From the NCBI RefSeq assembly GCF_001311865.1, contig NZ_BBCD01000004.1, positions 1-64,000 on the forward strand: DNA of 64,000 bases, read 5' to 3'. Positions within the stretch are counted from its first letter, which is position 1, and every line of letters begins with the position of its first letter. Of this stretch, positions 48,787 through 58,523 are shown piece after piece. A program made the position numbers and the translations under genes. Below the pieces are notes generated by a model, which was not told the DNA's origin, ran no database searches, and worked only from the letters and a program-made list of their open reading frames with translations. This DNA comes from Piscibacillus salipiscarius JCM 13188 (GTDB lineage Bacteria; Bacillota; Bacilli; Bacillales; Alkalibacillaceae).

Positions 48787-50276
48787 TTAAGCTTTTCTTT
48801 TGTTTAAAATACCTTTAACAATCGGGAATGCAAATGATAATACAGATAAAATAATGAGTGACAGTGAAATAGGGTCTTCAAATAAAATCGAAATCGATCC
48901 GTTTGAAATGGTCATCGCCTGACGGAATGACTGCTCCATCATACCTCCTAAAATAAACGCTAGAATAAACGGAGGAGCTGGGAACGCAAACATTCGCATG
49001 ACAAACCCTAGTACACCAAATGCAACTAATAAATATAAGTCAAATACACTAAAGCTAATGGCATATACACCGATCAAGCTAAACATTAAAACTAATGAAA
49101 TTAACATCGGGCGCGGTATCGTTAAAATTCTAGCAATGTAAGGAATTAACGGTAAGTTTAATACAAGTAAAAAAACATTACCGATATACATACTTGCTAT
49201 AATTCCCCAGAAGACCTCTGGACGGTCGCCCATTAACATTGGGCCTGGTTGAAGACCTAATACTAAGAATGCTCCGAGCATAACAGCCGTCGTACCGGAC
49301 CCTGGAATACCTAAACTTAACAGTGGAACAAAGGCACCACTTGTTGCGGCATTATTGGAAGTCTCGGGTGCTGCTAATCCTTTAACGGCACCTTTACCAA
49401 ACTCCTCTGGCTTTTTCGAAATTCTTTTTTCAGTGATATAACTAATAAATGATGCGATAGTTGCACCTGCACCAGGTAAAATACCTAGAATAAATCCTAA
49501 GAATGAGTGTCTACCAATTGGGCCGCTCATTTCTTTGGCATCACTCTTAGAAATCTTTAAACTACCAATATCTTTACCAGAGCCACCAAGTGACTTATGA
49601 CGGTTCATGACTAGATAACACACTTCAGCAATAGCAAATAAACCTAATGCAATCACTAAGAAGTCAATACCATCTAATAGATTGGCACTATCAAATGTAA
49701 ATCTAGATGTCCCTGTTTGTGGGTCAATACCAATTGTCGCAATCATAAAACCGACAACTGCAGAAATTAAAGCTTTTACTGTAGATCCTTCTGATAAACT
49801 TGAAATCGCTGTTAGACCAAGTAACATTAATGCAAAATAAGCAGGTGGTCCGAACGAGACGGCAACACTTGCAAGCATTGGTGCAAAATCATCAGTAACA
49901 CAACACTGATCGTACCACCAGCAAAAGAAGAAATCGCAGCAATAGCAAGAGCTTTACCTGCTTTTCCTTGTTGCGCCATCGGATACCCATCAAAGGATGA
50001 GGCAACCGTACCTGATATTCCTGGTGCATTTAATAAAATGGAAGATGTTGAACCACCAAAGACAGCACCATAATACACACCTGCCATCATCACGAGCGCA
50101 AGTGAAGGGTCCATACCATACGTAATTGGAATCATAATAGCAATTGCACTGATTGGGCCAAGCCCTGGTAACATTCCGATAAACGTACCAACAAATACCC
50201 CTAGTAAAACGAATAGTATTCCTTGCCAGCTAAAGGCAACTTCAAAACCTGTTAAAATCCCATCGATCGCTCCCAT
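48787..50276 (-). CDS. tctA: Tripartite tricarboxylate transporter large permease TctA (one frame break)
   Basis: Large membrane subunit, about 496 residues. PGLGPISAIAIMIPITYGMDPSLALVMMAGVYYGAVFGGSTSSILLNAPG and LSLGIPGSGTTAVMLGAFLVLGLQPGPML are the two TctA signature repeats. One break near 49880 (restored VVLLMIFAPMLASVAVSFGPPAYFAL). Works with TctB and the TctC binding protein as a Na+-coupled secondary carrier. Its start overlaps the tctB reading frame by 25 bases. Confidence 0.93.
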
Positions 50277-50749
50277 ATAACCCCTCCTCTCTTAATTGGT
50301 AATATTCCTTGTGGAAGTCTAATCTGTAGTAAATAAACAAATATACTGTATAAGAATATAGGGAATAAAATAGATACAATAGCATTTGAAATGTGTTTTT
50401 TATAACCTAAGAACCAAGTACAGAAAAACACAAATAATGCTGTAACCACAATAAATCCTAGGATTTCAAATAAAGCTATATAAAGTAATAACAAGACAAG
50501 TACGCCTAGTAAGACTAAGACATCTTGTTTAGGAATTTTCCGTTTTGCTTTTTGTTCTTCTGAATCATTGTCTTTAGAGAAAAATAACGCAATAGATAGA
50601 ACTAATAACGTCCACCCCAACGCTTTAGGTATTGCATCCGCATCAACAGGGATGTATGGATAGGTTGGAAGCTGATGCGCCATATATAGATAACCTGCTG
50701 AAAGCAAGAACAATATCAAACCAATCTTGCGGTTAACCCCTTTAAACAA
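50252..50749 (-). CDS. tctB: Tripartite tricarboxylate transporter small permease TctB
   Basis: Four-segment small subunit, about 165 residues: MFKGVNRKIGLILFLLSAGYLYMAHQLP...DADAIPKALGWTLLVLSIALFF, then a two-segment C-terminal half with IRLPQGILP. TTG at 50749 follows AGAGGAGGGG with good spacing. The frame as read runs 25 bases into tctA; a one-base error with a true stop at about 50290 is possible, since family members end soon after LPxG. Confidence 0.88.
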   Translation of the reverse strand: MFKGVNRKIGLILFLLSAGYLYMAHQLPTYPYIPVDADAIPKALGWTLLVLSIALFFSKDNDSEEQKAKRKIPKQDVLVLLGVLVLLLLYIALFEILGFIVVTALFVFFCTWFLGYKKHISNAIVSILFPIFLYSIFVYLLQIRLPQGILPIKRGGVIWERSMGF

Positions 50750-50776
50750 TGAAACCCCTCCTCTCAATCTATACGT

Positions 50777-50820
50777 AAAAACATTCAGAAGCCAACGGGT
50801 CTCCCGTTGACTTCTATGAA
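50777..50820 (-). terminator. Strong hairpin between tctC and tctB
   Basis: On the minus strand CATTCATAGAAGTCAACGGG pairs with CCCGTTGGCTTCTGAATG around AGA and is followed by T5. It should limit read-through from the binding-protein gene to the permeases. Confidence 0.88.
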
Positions 50821-50825
50821 TGCGA

Positions 50826-51880
50826 TTATTTTGTTAAGCCAAGTTCATCTAATAATGACTTAAGATTTTGTTTTTCTTCATCTAGAAACTTCTTGTACTC
50901 TTCGCTTCCCATGAACATTTCATTCCAACCATAGTTAGAACGAATTTCAGCGAATGCTTCTGATTCACTTAATTCTTTAAATTTCTGTTCATAGTATTTA
51001 ACCGCTGCTGGGTCCATGTCAGCAGGACCGAAGAAACCTCTCCAGTTCACAAACGTTTCATCAATGCCTTGCTCTTTAGCTGTTGGGAACGTAGAAAGAA
51101 CTTCACCTTCTAAACGCTCTTCTGAAGTAACGGCTAGAACCTTAAGTTTATCTGCACGTACTTGTTCTGCTACTTCCGCAACACCTGTTGAGAATACGTC
51201 GGCACTACCGTTTAATACTTGCGTTACACCGCCAGCATCTGGAGCAGATACGTATTTAATTTTTGTAATGTCTACTCCCGCTGCTTTCGCAAAGCGTACG
51301 AACTGAATGTGGTCCATACTACCAGGAGAAGATGTACCAACTACTGTTACACTTGATGGATCTTCTTTCATATCTTCAAAAAGCTCATTTAAGTTATCCC
51401 ATTTAGCATCTTTAGCAACCGCAAACGCACCATAGTCTGCAATCACATTTGCAATTGGAGTAAAGTCTTCATGACCATATTCAGATTGACCATTTAATGG
51501 TACTAGTAAAATTGGAGAAGATGATACGAATAAGTTGTGATTGCTTCCTGCCTGCTCAGCCATGTAAGCCCAGCCAATCGCACCACCAGCACCTTCTTTA
51601 TTCACAACTCCCATATCTTGTTCAATAATACCTTCTTCCGTTAATGTTTGGGCAGCCATACGAGCTGTTGTATCCCAACCACCACCAGCGCCTGCTGGAG
51701 CAACAATTTCAATAGATTCTGATGGCGTGAATTCTCCATTACTTTCGCCTGAAGCTTCCTCAGATCCACCTTCAGATTCCGAATCACTTGAATCTCCTTC
51801 TGATGAGCTATCCCCACCACACGCTGCTAAAACCATTAACAGCATTGCAAAATTGAGAATGCTAAAAATTTCTTCATCAT
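50826..51880 (-). CDS. tctC: Tripartite tricarboxylate transporter substrate-binding lipoprotein TctC (one frame break in signal)
   Basis: Extracellular binding protein, about 350 residues. The lipobox LAAC is followed by a Ser/Glu/Gly-rich linker of about 30 residues, then EIVAPAGAGGGWDTTARM, the TctC entry, and DYGAFAVAKDAKWDNLNEL, GTSSPGSMDHIQF, APDAGGVTQVLNGSADVFSTGVAEV. One base lost near 51850 breaks the signal peptide (restored FSILAMLLMVLAAC). The acidic linker is common in halotolerant Bacilli. Ligand: a di- or tricarboxylate, not defined. Confidence 0.92.
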
Positions 51881-52039
51881 TCTACCCCCTAAAATTTAAT
51901 AAATTGTTAACTGATTTGTTTCAAAAATGTCAAAATTGAATCGCTACTCATCATACTAAAATGAAAATTCTAATTTGTAACCGTTTTCAAAATTAACGGT
52001 ATAAAGAAAAATAAAAACATTTTGTTCATTTTGTTCACG

Positions 52040-52290
52040 ACACTAGAAAAGCGCGGAGCGCCTGTTTAACCACGCAGTGCGCCGACTAACTACGGCCGCG
52101 TCCTGCGGCCAACGTCGGCACTAGAACGTCCTGTTCGTCGCTGAACCGGCTAAACTGAGATAAAGGAAACACGATGAGTTTCGCGAATCGATGTTGACTT
52201 ATCGTAGGTTTAGACAGGAAGTCACCCAGTGATTGGGCGCTACGCGCTAGACAGTGCTAAATAAACATAATTAGTCGAAGCGTGACTAGA
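52040..52290. repeat. Dispersed GC-rich repeat (REP-type), long copy
   Basis: About 250 bases that are much richer in GC than their surroundings, starting AGAAAAGCGCGGAGCGCC and containing GGCCGC-GTCCT-GCGGCC, GATGAGTTTCGCGAATCGAT, GTTGACTTATCG and GATTGGGCGCTACGCGCTAG. Sequences of this type recur between genes in many Bacillaceae. The last 60 bases are repeated at 21459-21503. No ORF is supported. It fills the 465-base gap between tctC and the response regulator. Confidence 0.8.
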
Positions 52291-52318
52291 AATTATTATA
52301 TTTAATAGCTTATAAAAA

Positions 52319-52354
52319 AAGAGCCAAAAACAGTCCTAGCTGCTTTTAGCTCTT
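52319..52354 (-). terminator. Terminator after response regulator
   Basis: On the minus strand AAGAGCTAAAAGCAG pairs with CTGTTTTTGGCTCTT and T7 follows; the 5' arm overlaps the stop codon. Confidence 0.8.
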
Positions 52355-53020
52355 ATAATACTTTCGCTCTGGTCTACCCACAATTCCGTATTCTAATTCT
52401 GCTTGACACTCACCTTCTGAAATTAAATATTCTAAATATCTACGGGCAGTCGTTCTAGAGGCTCCCATCTGCCTGCCCATCTCCTCAGCTGTTAGCCCTT
52501 TTTCCTTTTCAAGAATTTCCTTCACCTTTTTAAGTGTTAAAGGATCAATTCCTTTCGGAGTATCTTGTTTCATATGAGATTCAGATAATCCTTCTTGACC
52601 GAAATACTGATCTAACAGTGTCTGGTCAACTTCATCATGCTTACTGAACTCTTCTTTAAATTGTTTAAACTTCTCTATCGCACTGACAAAACGATCGAGC
52701 GTGACTGGTTTAATAATGTAATCAAAGATCCCCTTTTTCAAAGCTTCTTGTACAATTTCACGGTCGTTACCGGCACTGATCATGATAATACCAATTTGAG
52801 GATCAATCGATCTAATCTCATCAATGGCCTCCGTGCCTAAACGATCTGGCATATAAATATCGAGAAGTAATAAATCAACTGGATGTTCTTTCAAATTTTG
52901 CATTGTATCTTTAGCATTTAGAGCTTTGAAAACAACCTCACAGCCACCAACTTTATTGACAAATTCCTCGTGAATCATCGCCACACGATAATCATCTTCT
53001 GTAATCCCTATTTTTAACAC
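52346..53020 (-). CDS. CitT/DctR-type response regulator
   Basis: A 224-residue regulator: receiver domain with the acidic pocket ITEDD, phospho-acceptor in LLLLDIYMPD and the conserved Lys in YIIKPV; linker; then a C-terminal HTH (EKGLTAEEMGRQMGASRTTARRYLEYLISEG) of the CitT/DctR/MalR type. It pairs with the sensor kinase gene seven bases upstream. Its likely target is the carboxylate transporter tctCBA downstream. The frame is intact. Confidence 0.92.
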   Translation of the reverse strand: MLKIGITEDDYRVAMIHEEFVNKVGGCEVVFKALNAKDTMQNLKEHPVDLLLLDIYMPDRLGTEAIDEIRSIDPQIGIIMISAGNDREIVQEALKKGIFDYIIKPVTLDRFVSAIEKFKQFKEEFSKHDEVDQTLLDQYFGQEGLSESHMKQDTPKGIDPLTLKKVKEILEKEKGLTAEEMGRQMGASRTTARRYLEYLISEGECQAELEYGIVGRPERKYYKS

Positions 53021-53026
53021 GTTTAA

Positions 53027-54613
53027 TCAGACCTCCTCTCTTTTCGGTAGATACACGGTAAATGTTGTCCCTTCTTCACTGCTCTGTAATTCAATCGAAC
53101 CATTTAATTCTTGAACGGTTTCCTCAACAATGGATAGACCATACCCTCGGTCAGTTCCTTGCTTGGTTGAAAAACCTTTTTCAAAAATTTGTTCTTGAAT
53201 AGCATCTGGGATCCCTTTTCCGTTATCAGTTACTTCAAAAATAATATCGTTCCCTAAATCGGTTACGAAAAATGTAACCTGCTTATTATGACGATCTTTC
53301 ACAGCATCAAAGGCATTATCAATTAAATTGCCTAAAATCGTAATCATCTTTGATGTGTTAAACCACTCAGGAAGTTTGGATAACGAGCTATTTTCATCTA
53401 TGACAAGATCGACTTTCTTCTCCGATGCTTTACCAATTTTTCCGGTTAAAATCGCTTGAACGGATTCATCTTCTATATACTTAAACAGCTTCTTCGTTTG
53501 ATGTTGATGCTGCTTGTATTCTTCTTGAATTAGATCTATTGCTTCTTGATAGTGCCCGAGTTGCAGCATGCCTGAAATCACATATAATTTATTCGTGTAC
53601 TCATGCGTCTGAGCCCGTAAGTCTTCTGAGTAACTCTTCACTTCAGATAACGCATTTAACATTTCTTGAATCTCAGTTTTATCTCTAAAGCTCGCAACCA
53701 CTCCAACAACCTGTCCATCTTGTTCATAGATGGGTGTCCGATTAACAATTACAACACGATTTCTCAAAATCATTTCATCATCAATCATTGAGTTGCCACT
53801 TTCAAGAACTTTAAACATTTTAGTGTCTGGTAATACTTCATCAATATGTTTATATTTTGCTTCTTCAGTTAGTCCTAACATTTGCCTTGCTGAATGGTTC
53901 AAGATCGTAATGCGTCCCTCTCGATCAATAGCGACAATCCCTTCTTTTACAGAACGTAAAACCGCTTTTCTCTCACGATATAACGAAACAATTTCATGTG
54001 GTTCCAATCCTAAAATATCATTTCGAATGCTCCTCGTTAGTAAAACACTTCCGAAGCTTCCGAGCATGAGTACGATTAGAGCAGATATTAGTAACACCTG
54101 CATTCGGTCAAAAATGGTACTTTTTATATCTTCTAACATAAACCCTACTGATACAAGGCCAATGACTTCCCCTTTTTCGTTAAAAATAGGCGCCTTACCA
54201 CGAAGTGATGGACCAAGAGAACCAATAGCTTCCGATTGATAATACTCACCATGGATGAGAGCTTGGTCATTATCTCCGCCTACCATCCTCTTACCGATCT
54301 TATATTCCTGAGGGTGGGAGTAACGAATGCTGTCTTTGTTTCCGACAACTATAAATTCTGCTCCTACCTGCTCACGTATTCTTTCAGCTATCGGTTGAAT
54401 GACTTTAGAAGGGTTCTCAGATTCAAAGGCATCAATCACCTCTGGCATTAACGAGATGGACGTAGCCACATCTAATGCTCGTTGTCCCATTGATTCCTTC
54501 GTCTGGTTCCATTCGATATATCCATTAATACCTGTGATAACAACCGTCACGAATAGTAGTAGCGTGGTAATCATCGTTATGATTTTAGTTTTCAGGGAAA
54601 ATTTATGACGCAT
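53027..54613 (-). CDS. CitA/DcuS-type sensor histidine kinase
   Basis: A 528-residue membrane kinase: N-terminal membrane segment (IITMITTLLLFVTVVITG), an extracytoplasmic PAS-like (sCache) ligand domain with AEFIVVGNKDSIRYSHP and GSLGPSLRGKAPIF, second segment (LISALIVLMLGSFGSVLL), cytoplasmic PAS, then the kinase with RAQTHEYTNKLYVISGMLQLG (H-box), NLIDNAFDAV (N) and DNGKGIP...GYGLSIV (G). The motif set is that of C4-dicarboxylate and citrate sensors. ATG at 54613 has AGGAGAAGG; the frame extends upstream without a supported start. Confidence 0.93.
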   Translation of the reverse strand: MRHKFSLKTKIITMITTLLLFVTVVITGINGYIEWNQTKESMGQRALDVATSISLMPEVIDAFESENPSKVIQPIAERIREQVGAEFIVVGNKDSIRYSHPQEYKIGKRMVGGDNDQALIHGEYYQSEAIGSLGPSLRGKAPIFNEKGEVIGLVSVGFMLEDIKSTIFDRMQVLLISALIVLMLGSFGSVLLTRSIRNDILGLEPHEIVSLYRERKAVLRSVKEGIVAIDREGRITILNHSARQMLGLTEEAKYKHIDEVLPDTKMFKVLESGNSMIDDEMILRNRVVIVNRTPIYEQDGQVVGVVASFRDKTEIQEMLNALSEVKSYSEDLRAQTHEYTNKLYVISGMLQLGHYQEAIDLIQEEYKQHQHQTKKLFKYIEDESVQAILTGKIGKASEKKVDLVIDENSSLSKLPEWFNTSKMITILGNLIDNAFDAVKDRHNKQVTFFVTDLGNDIIFEVTDNGKGIPDAIQEQIFEKGFSTKQGTDRGYGLSIVEETVQELNGSIELQSSEEGTTFTVYLPKREEV

Positions 54614-54707
54614 CTGCCTTCTCCTCTTTATGTGTTCTTGGATGCAAATAAATAACACTTTCATTTTAGTACATTGTACCATCTCGAAAGTGTTATAGGG
54701 ATGCTGT

Positions 54708-55442
54708 TTACATAAACCCTTTATACCTCTTTTTCACTAAAGCAGAATGAACGTATTCGATCATCGTTATATAATCGAACACCGGAAGCCCGGTTGCCTG
54801 CTGGATAGCCTTGCCATAAGGCGGTAGACTGCTGCATTCTAACAAAATCATCTTCACCTCTGGTTCACGAGTCACTAAATCTATCGCAACTGACAAGGCT
54901 TCTTGTTCAACCACCTCAGGGTCTAGAAGGCCATTTTCAACATGCGCAGCCAGGCGAAAGTGTTCTTGTGTTTCCATACCAATAACCGATATTTTGCCAG
55001 GGTCCACATATAATCCCATACCGCTAATTAAATCGTGATCAAAGTATGTCGAATGACTACAAATAATGCCGATTTTCTCATTTGGTCCGAGCATGGCGGA
55101 CATAAATGGTAATTGAAGAAGGCTCGATAAAAATACGGGCACCTTTAATTCCTTAGCAATTTCTTTTTGAAACATGGCCATATAACCGCAATCACCTGTT
55201 ATGGCGCGTACACCTTCTTTTACAAGCTCGTGCCCCGCTTCAAGAAGAGGCTCAACTAATGCCTGGTCCTTTGTTAATAATTGATCAAACGTCAAACCTT
55301 GGACTCGCTGGAACCTAACAGGAAATGAATACGTGGTGGCATTTCCAACATCACCTGGCACAAACGGTGTGTACGTGTCCATTAACAATATACCAATCGA
55401 CTCACCATAACTCACCTGACCCGGGTTCGCTCGGTATAACAT
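54708..55442 (-). CDS. Aspartate/glutamate racemase-superfamily protein
   Basis: A 244-residue cofactor-independent racemase/isomerase fold protein. Both catalytic Cys positions are present: AITGDCGYMAMF near residue 85 and LLECSSLPPYG near residue 205. It resembles the Asp/Glu/hydantoin racemase group; the substrate is not defined. It begins at the stop codon of the maleate-isomerase-like gene and was probably duplicated within the superfamily long ago. The frame is intact. The start is taken as annotated ATG with no strong SD seen. Confidence 0.8.
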   Translation of the reverse strand: MLYRANPGQVSYGESIGILLMDTYTPFVPGDVGNATTYSFPVRFQRVQGLTFDQLLTKDQALVEPLLEAGHELVKEGVRAITGDCGYMAMFQKEIAKELKVPVFLSSLLQLPFMSAMLGPNEKIGIICSHSTYFDHDLISGMGLYVDPGKISVIGMETQEHFRLAAHVENGLLDPEVVEQEALSVAIDLVTREPEVKMILLECSSLPPYGKAIQQATGLPVFDYITMIEYVHSALVKKRYKGFM

Positions 55443-56173
55443 CTATGAGTCCTCCGATATTGGCCTGCTAAAAAGTTCCCCAAACCCTGTCTGATTGGTT
55501 AACTTTCCAGCGATTCTTAGTGCTTCCCAAAAACTGACTTGGTTTGCGGTTAACACAGGCTTCTGAACAGCATCTTCTAGACCTTCAAGCCAAGCAGCCG
55601 AATGCAGGGCTGTATCTGGTATCAATAATGTGTCGGCATTAGATGTATCATACTGAGTTACAAAGTCGATGACATCTTCACGGCGTAACGTACCAACTTC
55701 CGCTGCGGTTATGATACCTTTACTTGAGTATTTAACAACTTCAAACCCGTGTGACTCGAGAAATTCTTTAAATAGCTGAGCGATATCTTTTGGGTAAGTC
55801 GCCGCAATCGCGACACGATTAGACCCCATTGCATCTAAAGCATGAATGAACGCCATCGCTGTTGTCGATGCCGGCACCTTTAAAGCATCTTCTAAAACTT
55901 TTATCTGCTCCTGAACACCTTCAATGCCTAATGTAAAACTGGCACTCGTTGATGTCCACATGACCGACTCAACGCCTTCTCCTTTTAAGTATTCCGCTCC
56001 TTCAAGTAATCTTTTATTACTGCCCATTTCTGTTAACGCCTCAACCGTATGCGCATCTCGATTAAAATTCGTATGTACTAATTTAACATCAACGGATGGT
56101 TCCACCATCATACTGAGGTAAGGATAATCATCCTCTGCCGCAAACCCAGGATATAAAAACCGATCTTCGTCAC
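55443..56173 (-). CDS. Maleate isomerase / arylmalonate decarboxylase-like protein, Cys-less (one frame break)
   Basis: About 243 residues. After restoring one T near 56158 the protein starts at GTG 56173 (AAAGGAGGGG upstream) as MTKIGFLYPGFAAEDDYPYL, the family opening. The fold matches maleate cis-trans isomerase / AMDase, but both nucleophile positions lack Cys: MWTSTSASFTLG has Ser/Thr where isomerases have Cys, and LLIPDTALHSAAWL has Asp in place of the second. Chemistry is therefore uncertain. It is tandem with the racemase-like gene. Confidence 0.75.
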
Positions 56174-56258
56174 CGAAACCCCTCCTTTCCAATAGACTAT
56201 GACGGATGCTTGCGACTTTTTCTAACTTTTTAGAGCAGTATAAAATGTTTTTCAATTA

Positions 56259-56412
56259 ACCGTCCCCAACATTAGATTAATCGACCTCAATTTTGGGTTT
56301 ATCTAATACTTTTTCAGATTTATCGACCCCAGTTTTGGATTTATCTACCCTTTTTACGATATATCGACCTTTTAATCCGTTTTATCTACCCTTATCTCAG
56401 ATTTATCTATTA
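56259..56412. repeat. 21-bp tandem array, 8 units (core ATC(T/G)ACCC)
   Basis: Cores start at 56259 (ACCGTCCCC), 56280, 56301, 56322, 56343, 56363, 56384 and 56405; six of seven steps are 21 and one is 20. T and G alternate at the fourth base (ATCGACC or ATCTACC). The core is the same as in the array at 21556-21668, 35 kb away. It occupies a divergent gap between the isomerase-like and FrdA-like genes. Confidence 0.9.
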
Positions 56413-56512
56413 ATCTTTAACTTTTCACTTCATATTCGACCAATTTTTGAGACATTTTTTAAAAAAATCATGATACGCTTAAGTCAAAAGGTTTTCTGAA
56501 AGTGGTGATCGC

Positions 56513-58136
56513 GTGAAAACAATCGAGACGGATGTTCTAGTCATTGGCTCTGGAACTGCTGGGCTATCAGCAGCTACATATGCAGCGCAAGACAATAAAC
56601 GAGTACTCATCTTAGATAAAGGTGCGCTCGGCTGGAGCGGCTCTTCAACGGGAGCCGTTCAGGTGGCAGGACTTGGGTCGTGGTCACACGAACAAGATGG
56701 GCCTGAACCATACTTACAAGATATTTATAAAAGTGGGCGTGGCCTTAGTAGCCCCGTACTTGCACAAACTCTTGTGAATGACATTAAAACTAGATTAGAA
56801 GATTTAATCGACTGGGGACTGAAACTGGACCGCGAAGGTGAGCAAGTGACTGTGTCCCACACTTCCGGACATTCCCTCCCTCGCTCAGTTAGTGCCAAAA
56901 AAGGTAAAACAGGCCTTGGCCTTTTACATACGTTAAGAAAAAAAGTAACCAAAGACGACCGGGTAGCAACATGGAGTGATGTGATGACCGTCGAACTTCT
57001 AAAGACACACAAACGAGTCTATGGTGCACTAGTGTTGGACTTATCGGACAACACATTTTATAAGATTAAGAGCAAAGCAACTATTCTAGCAACGGGCGGA
57101 GCCGGACAACTATATCCTATAACTAGTAACCCCGTTCAGTCGACTGGTGATGGTTATGCCCTTGCACTAAAAGCCGGTGCATCTTTAATAGATTTTGAGC
57201 AGGTGCAGTTTTATCCAGTTAGTATTATGGAACCAAAGTCTATCGCAGGTCTGTGCATCAGCTTTTATCATTATTCGAAACTTTTTTAATAAACATGGCG
57301 AACGATTTATGAAAAAATACGCTCCAGACACACTTGAAGATGCCACTCGTGATAAGCTATCTATTGCCATTGCATCCGAAACCGCTGAAGGCCGTGGTCC
57401 GATTTGGCTCGATGCAACAGAAGTCATCGATCAAGTTAAAAAAGAGTTTCCACACGAGTACCAGCTTTGTAAAGATAGGGGAGTCGACCTTGCGATTGAG
57501 CGTGCTCAAGTTGGCCCGGCAGCTCACTTTATAATGGGAGGAGTCCGAATTGATCAGGACGGCCAAACGGATTTAGACGGGCTTTTCGCAGCAGGTGAAG
57601 TGGCGGGTGGTCTGCATGGAGGTAATCGCCTTGGCAATAACGCCTTATCTGAGTGCCTCGTTTTTGGTGCTCGTGCTGGACAGAAAGCTGCAGCGTACTC
57701 ACAAAATTCCAATAACATTTCGTTGGAACCATTACATCTAAACCTTAAAGGTGAACATCGCCCGCATGAAATCAAGTCAGAAATTCAAAGAGTGATGTCC
57801 GATTATTTTGGGGTGATTCGAACGAGTGAAGAATTAACTACAGCTTTATCAGAGATTAACACCATCAAGCATAAGCTTAAGGATGTGCATATTTCATCTA
57901 TTAAGCCTTACTCAAGGGAAATCATCGACTACATTGAGGCTACCCATATGACCCTTACAGCTGAAGCAATGACTTTATCGGGCATTCACCGTAAGGAAAG
58001 CCGAGGAGCACACTTTAATTCAGATTTTCTAGAACAAATGAGTCCTGCCCACCATATTTTGGTTCGGTTGGGGAACAATCAATTGAAAGTTCTGCATAAG
58101 GAGGTCAAGTCTGATGAATCTTCACGTCAAAATTGA
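56513..58136 (+). CDS. FAD-binding FrdA/SdhA/NadB-family flavoprotein (one frame break)
   Basis: About 541 residues. N-terminal FAD motif [19 protein letters not shown], then [32 protein letters not shown], and, after a break near 57265, [15 protein letters not shown], the [22 protein letters not shown] loop and [13 protein letters not shown], the set that defines fumarate reductase / succinate dehydrogenase / aspartate oxidase flavoproteins. It is paired with a 2Fe-2S gene, like a soluble FrdAB without the second Fe-S domain. GTG start at 56513. Substrate unknown; a dicarboxylate is likely from context. Confidence 0.82.
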
Positions 58137-58407
58137 TCGCGGTTCGCATGTGAGTGAGTACCATGTCAATTGTCCTAAAGTTATGACTGTGTTAAATGTT
58201 CTAGAAAAAATTTATCAGGAACATGACCCTAGTATCGCTTATCGTTTTTCATGCCGAACAGGGCTTTGCACAACATGTATGATGATGATTAACGGCAAGC
58301 CTGACTTAAGCTGCCAGAAAAATGCTGAAGCCGGGAGTGACGGTTATTTAACATTGGCTCCCCTACCGAAAGGATACACAATACGCGATTTAGTTAAAGA
58401 ATATTAA
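58114..58407 (+). CDS. 2Fe-2S ferredoxin-domain protein
   Basis: A 97-residue protein with the plant-type cluster ligands Cys47, Cys52, Cys55 and Cys67 in [14 protein letters not shown]...LSCQ, equivalent to the N-terminal domain of SdhB/FrdB alone. The three- and four-iron cluster domain of SdhB is absent. It overlaps the flavoprotein gene by 23 bases and must be co-translated; AAGGAGG lies before the ATG. Probably the electron-transfer partner of that flavoprotein. Confidence 0.85.
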   Translation: MNLHVKIDRGSHVSEYHVNCPKVMTVLNVLEKIYQEHDPSIAYRFSCRTGLCTTCMMMINGKPDLSCQKNAEAGSDGYLTLAPLPKGYTIRDLVKEY

Positions 58408-58523
58408 GTTTAGTTACTAAGCAGATGATTTTATGTTAAGCCACTTACATTTTACAATTGCATTTGAATAACCTTTGAAGCTACACACATATTAATAACA
58501 TGAATTTAAAATGAGGTGACAAC

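Noticed and set aside
53730..54608. Long plus-strand ORFs opposite the sensor kinase gene
   Set aside because: Shadow frames of an intact, well-conserved histidine kinase on the other strand.
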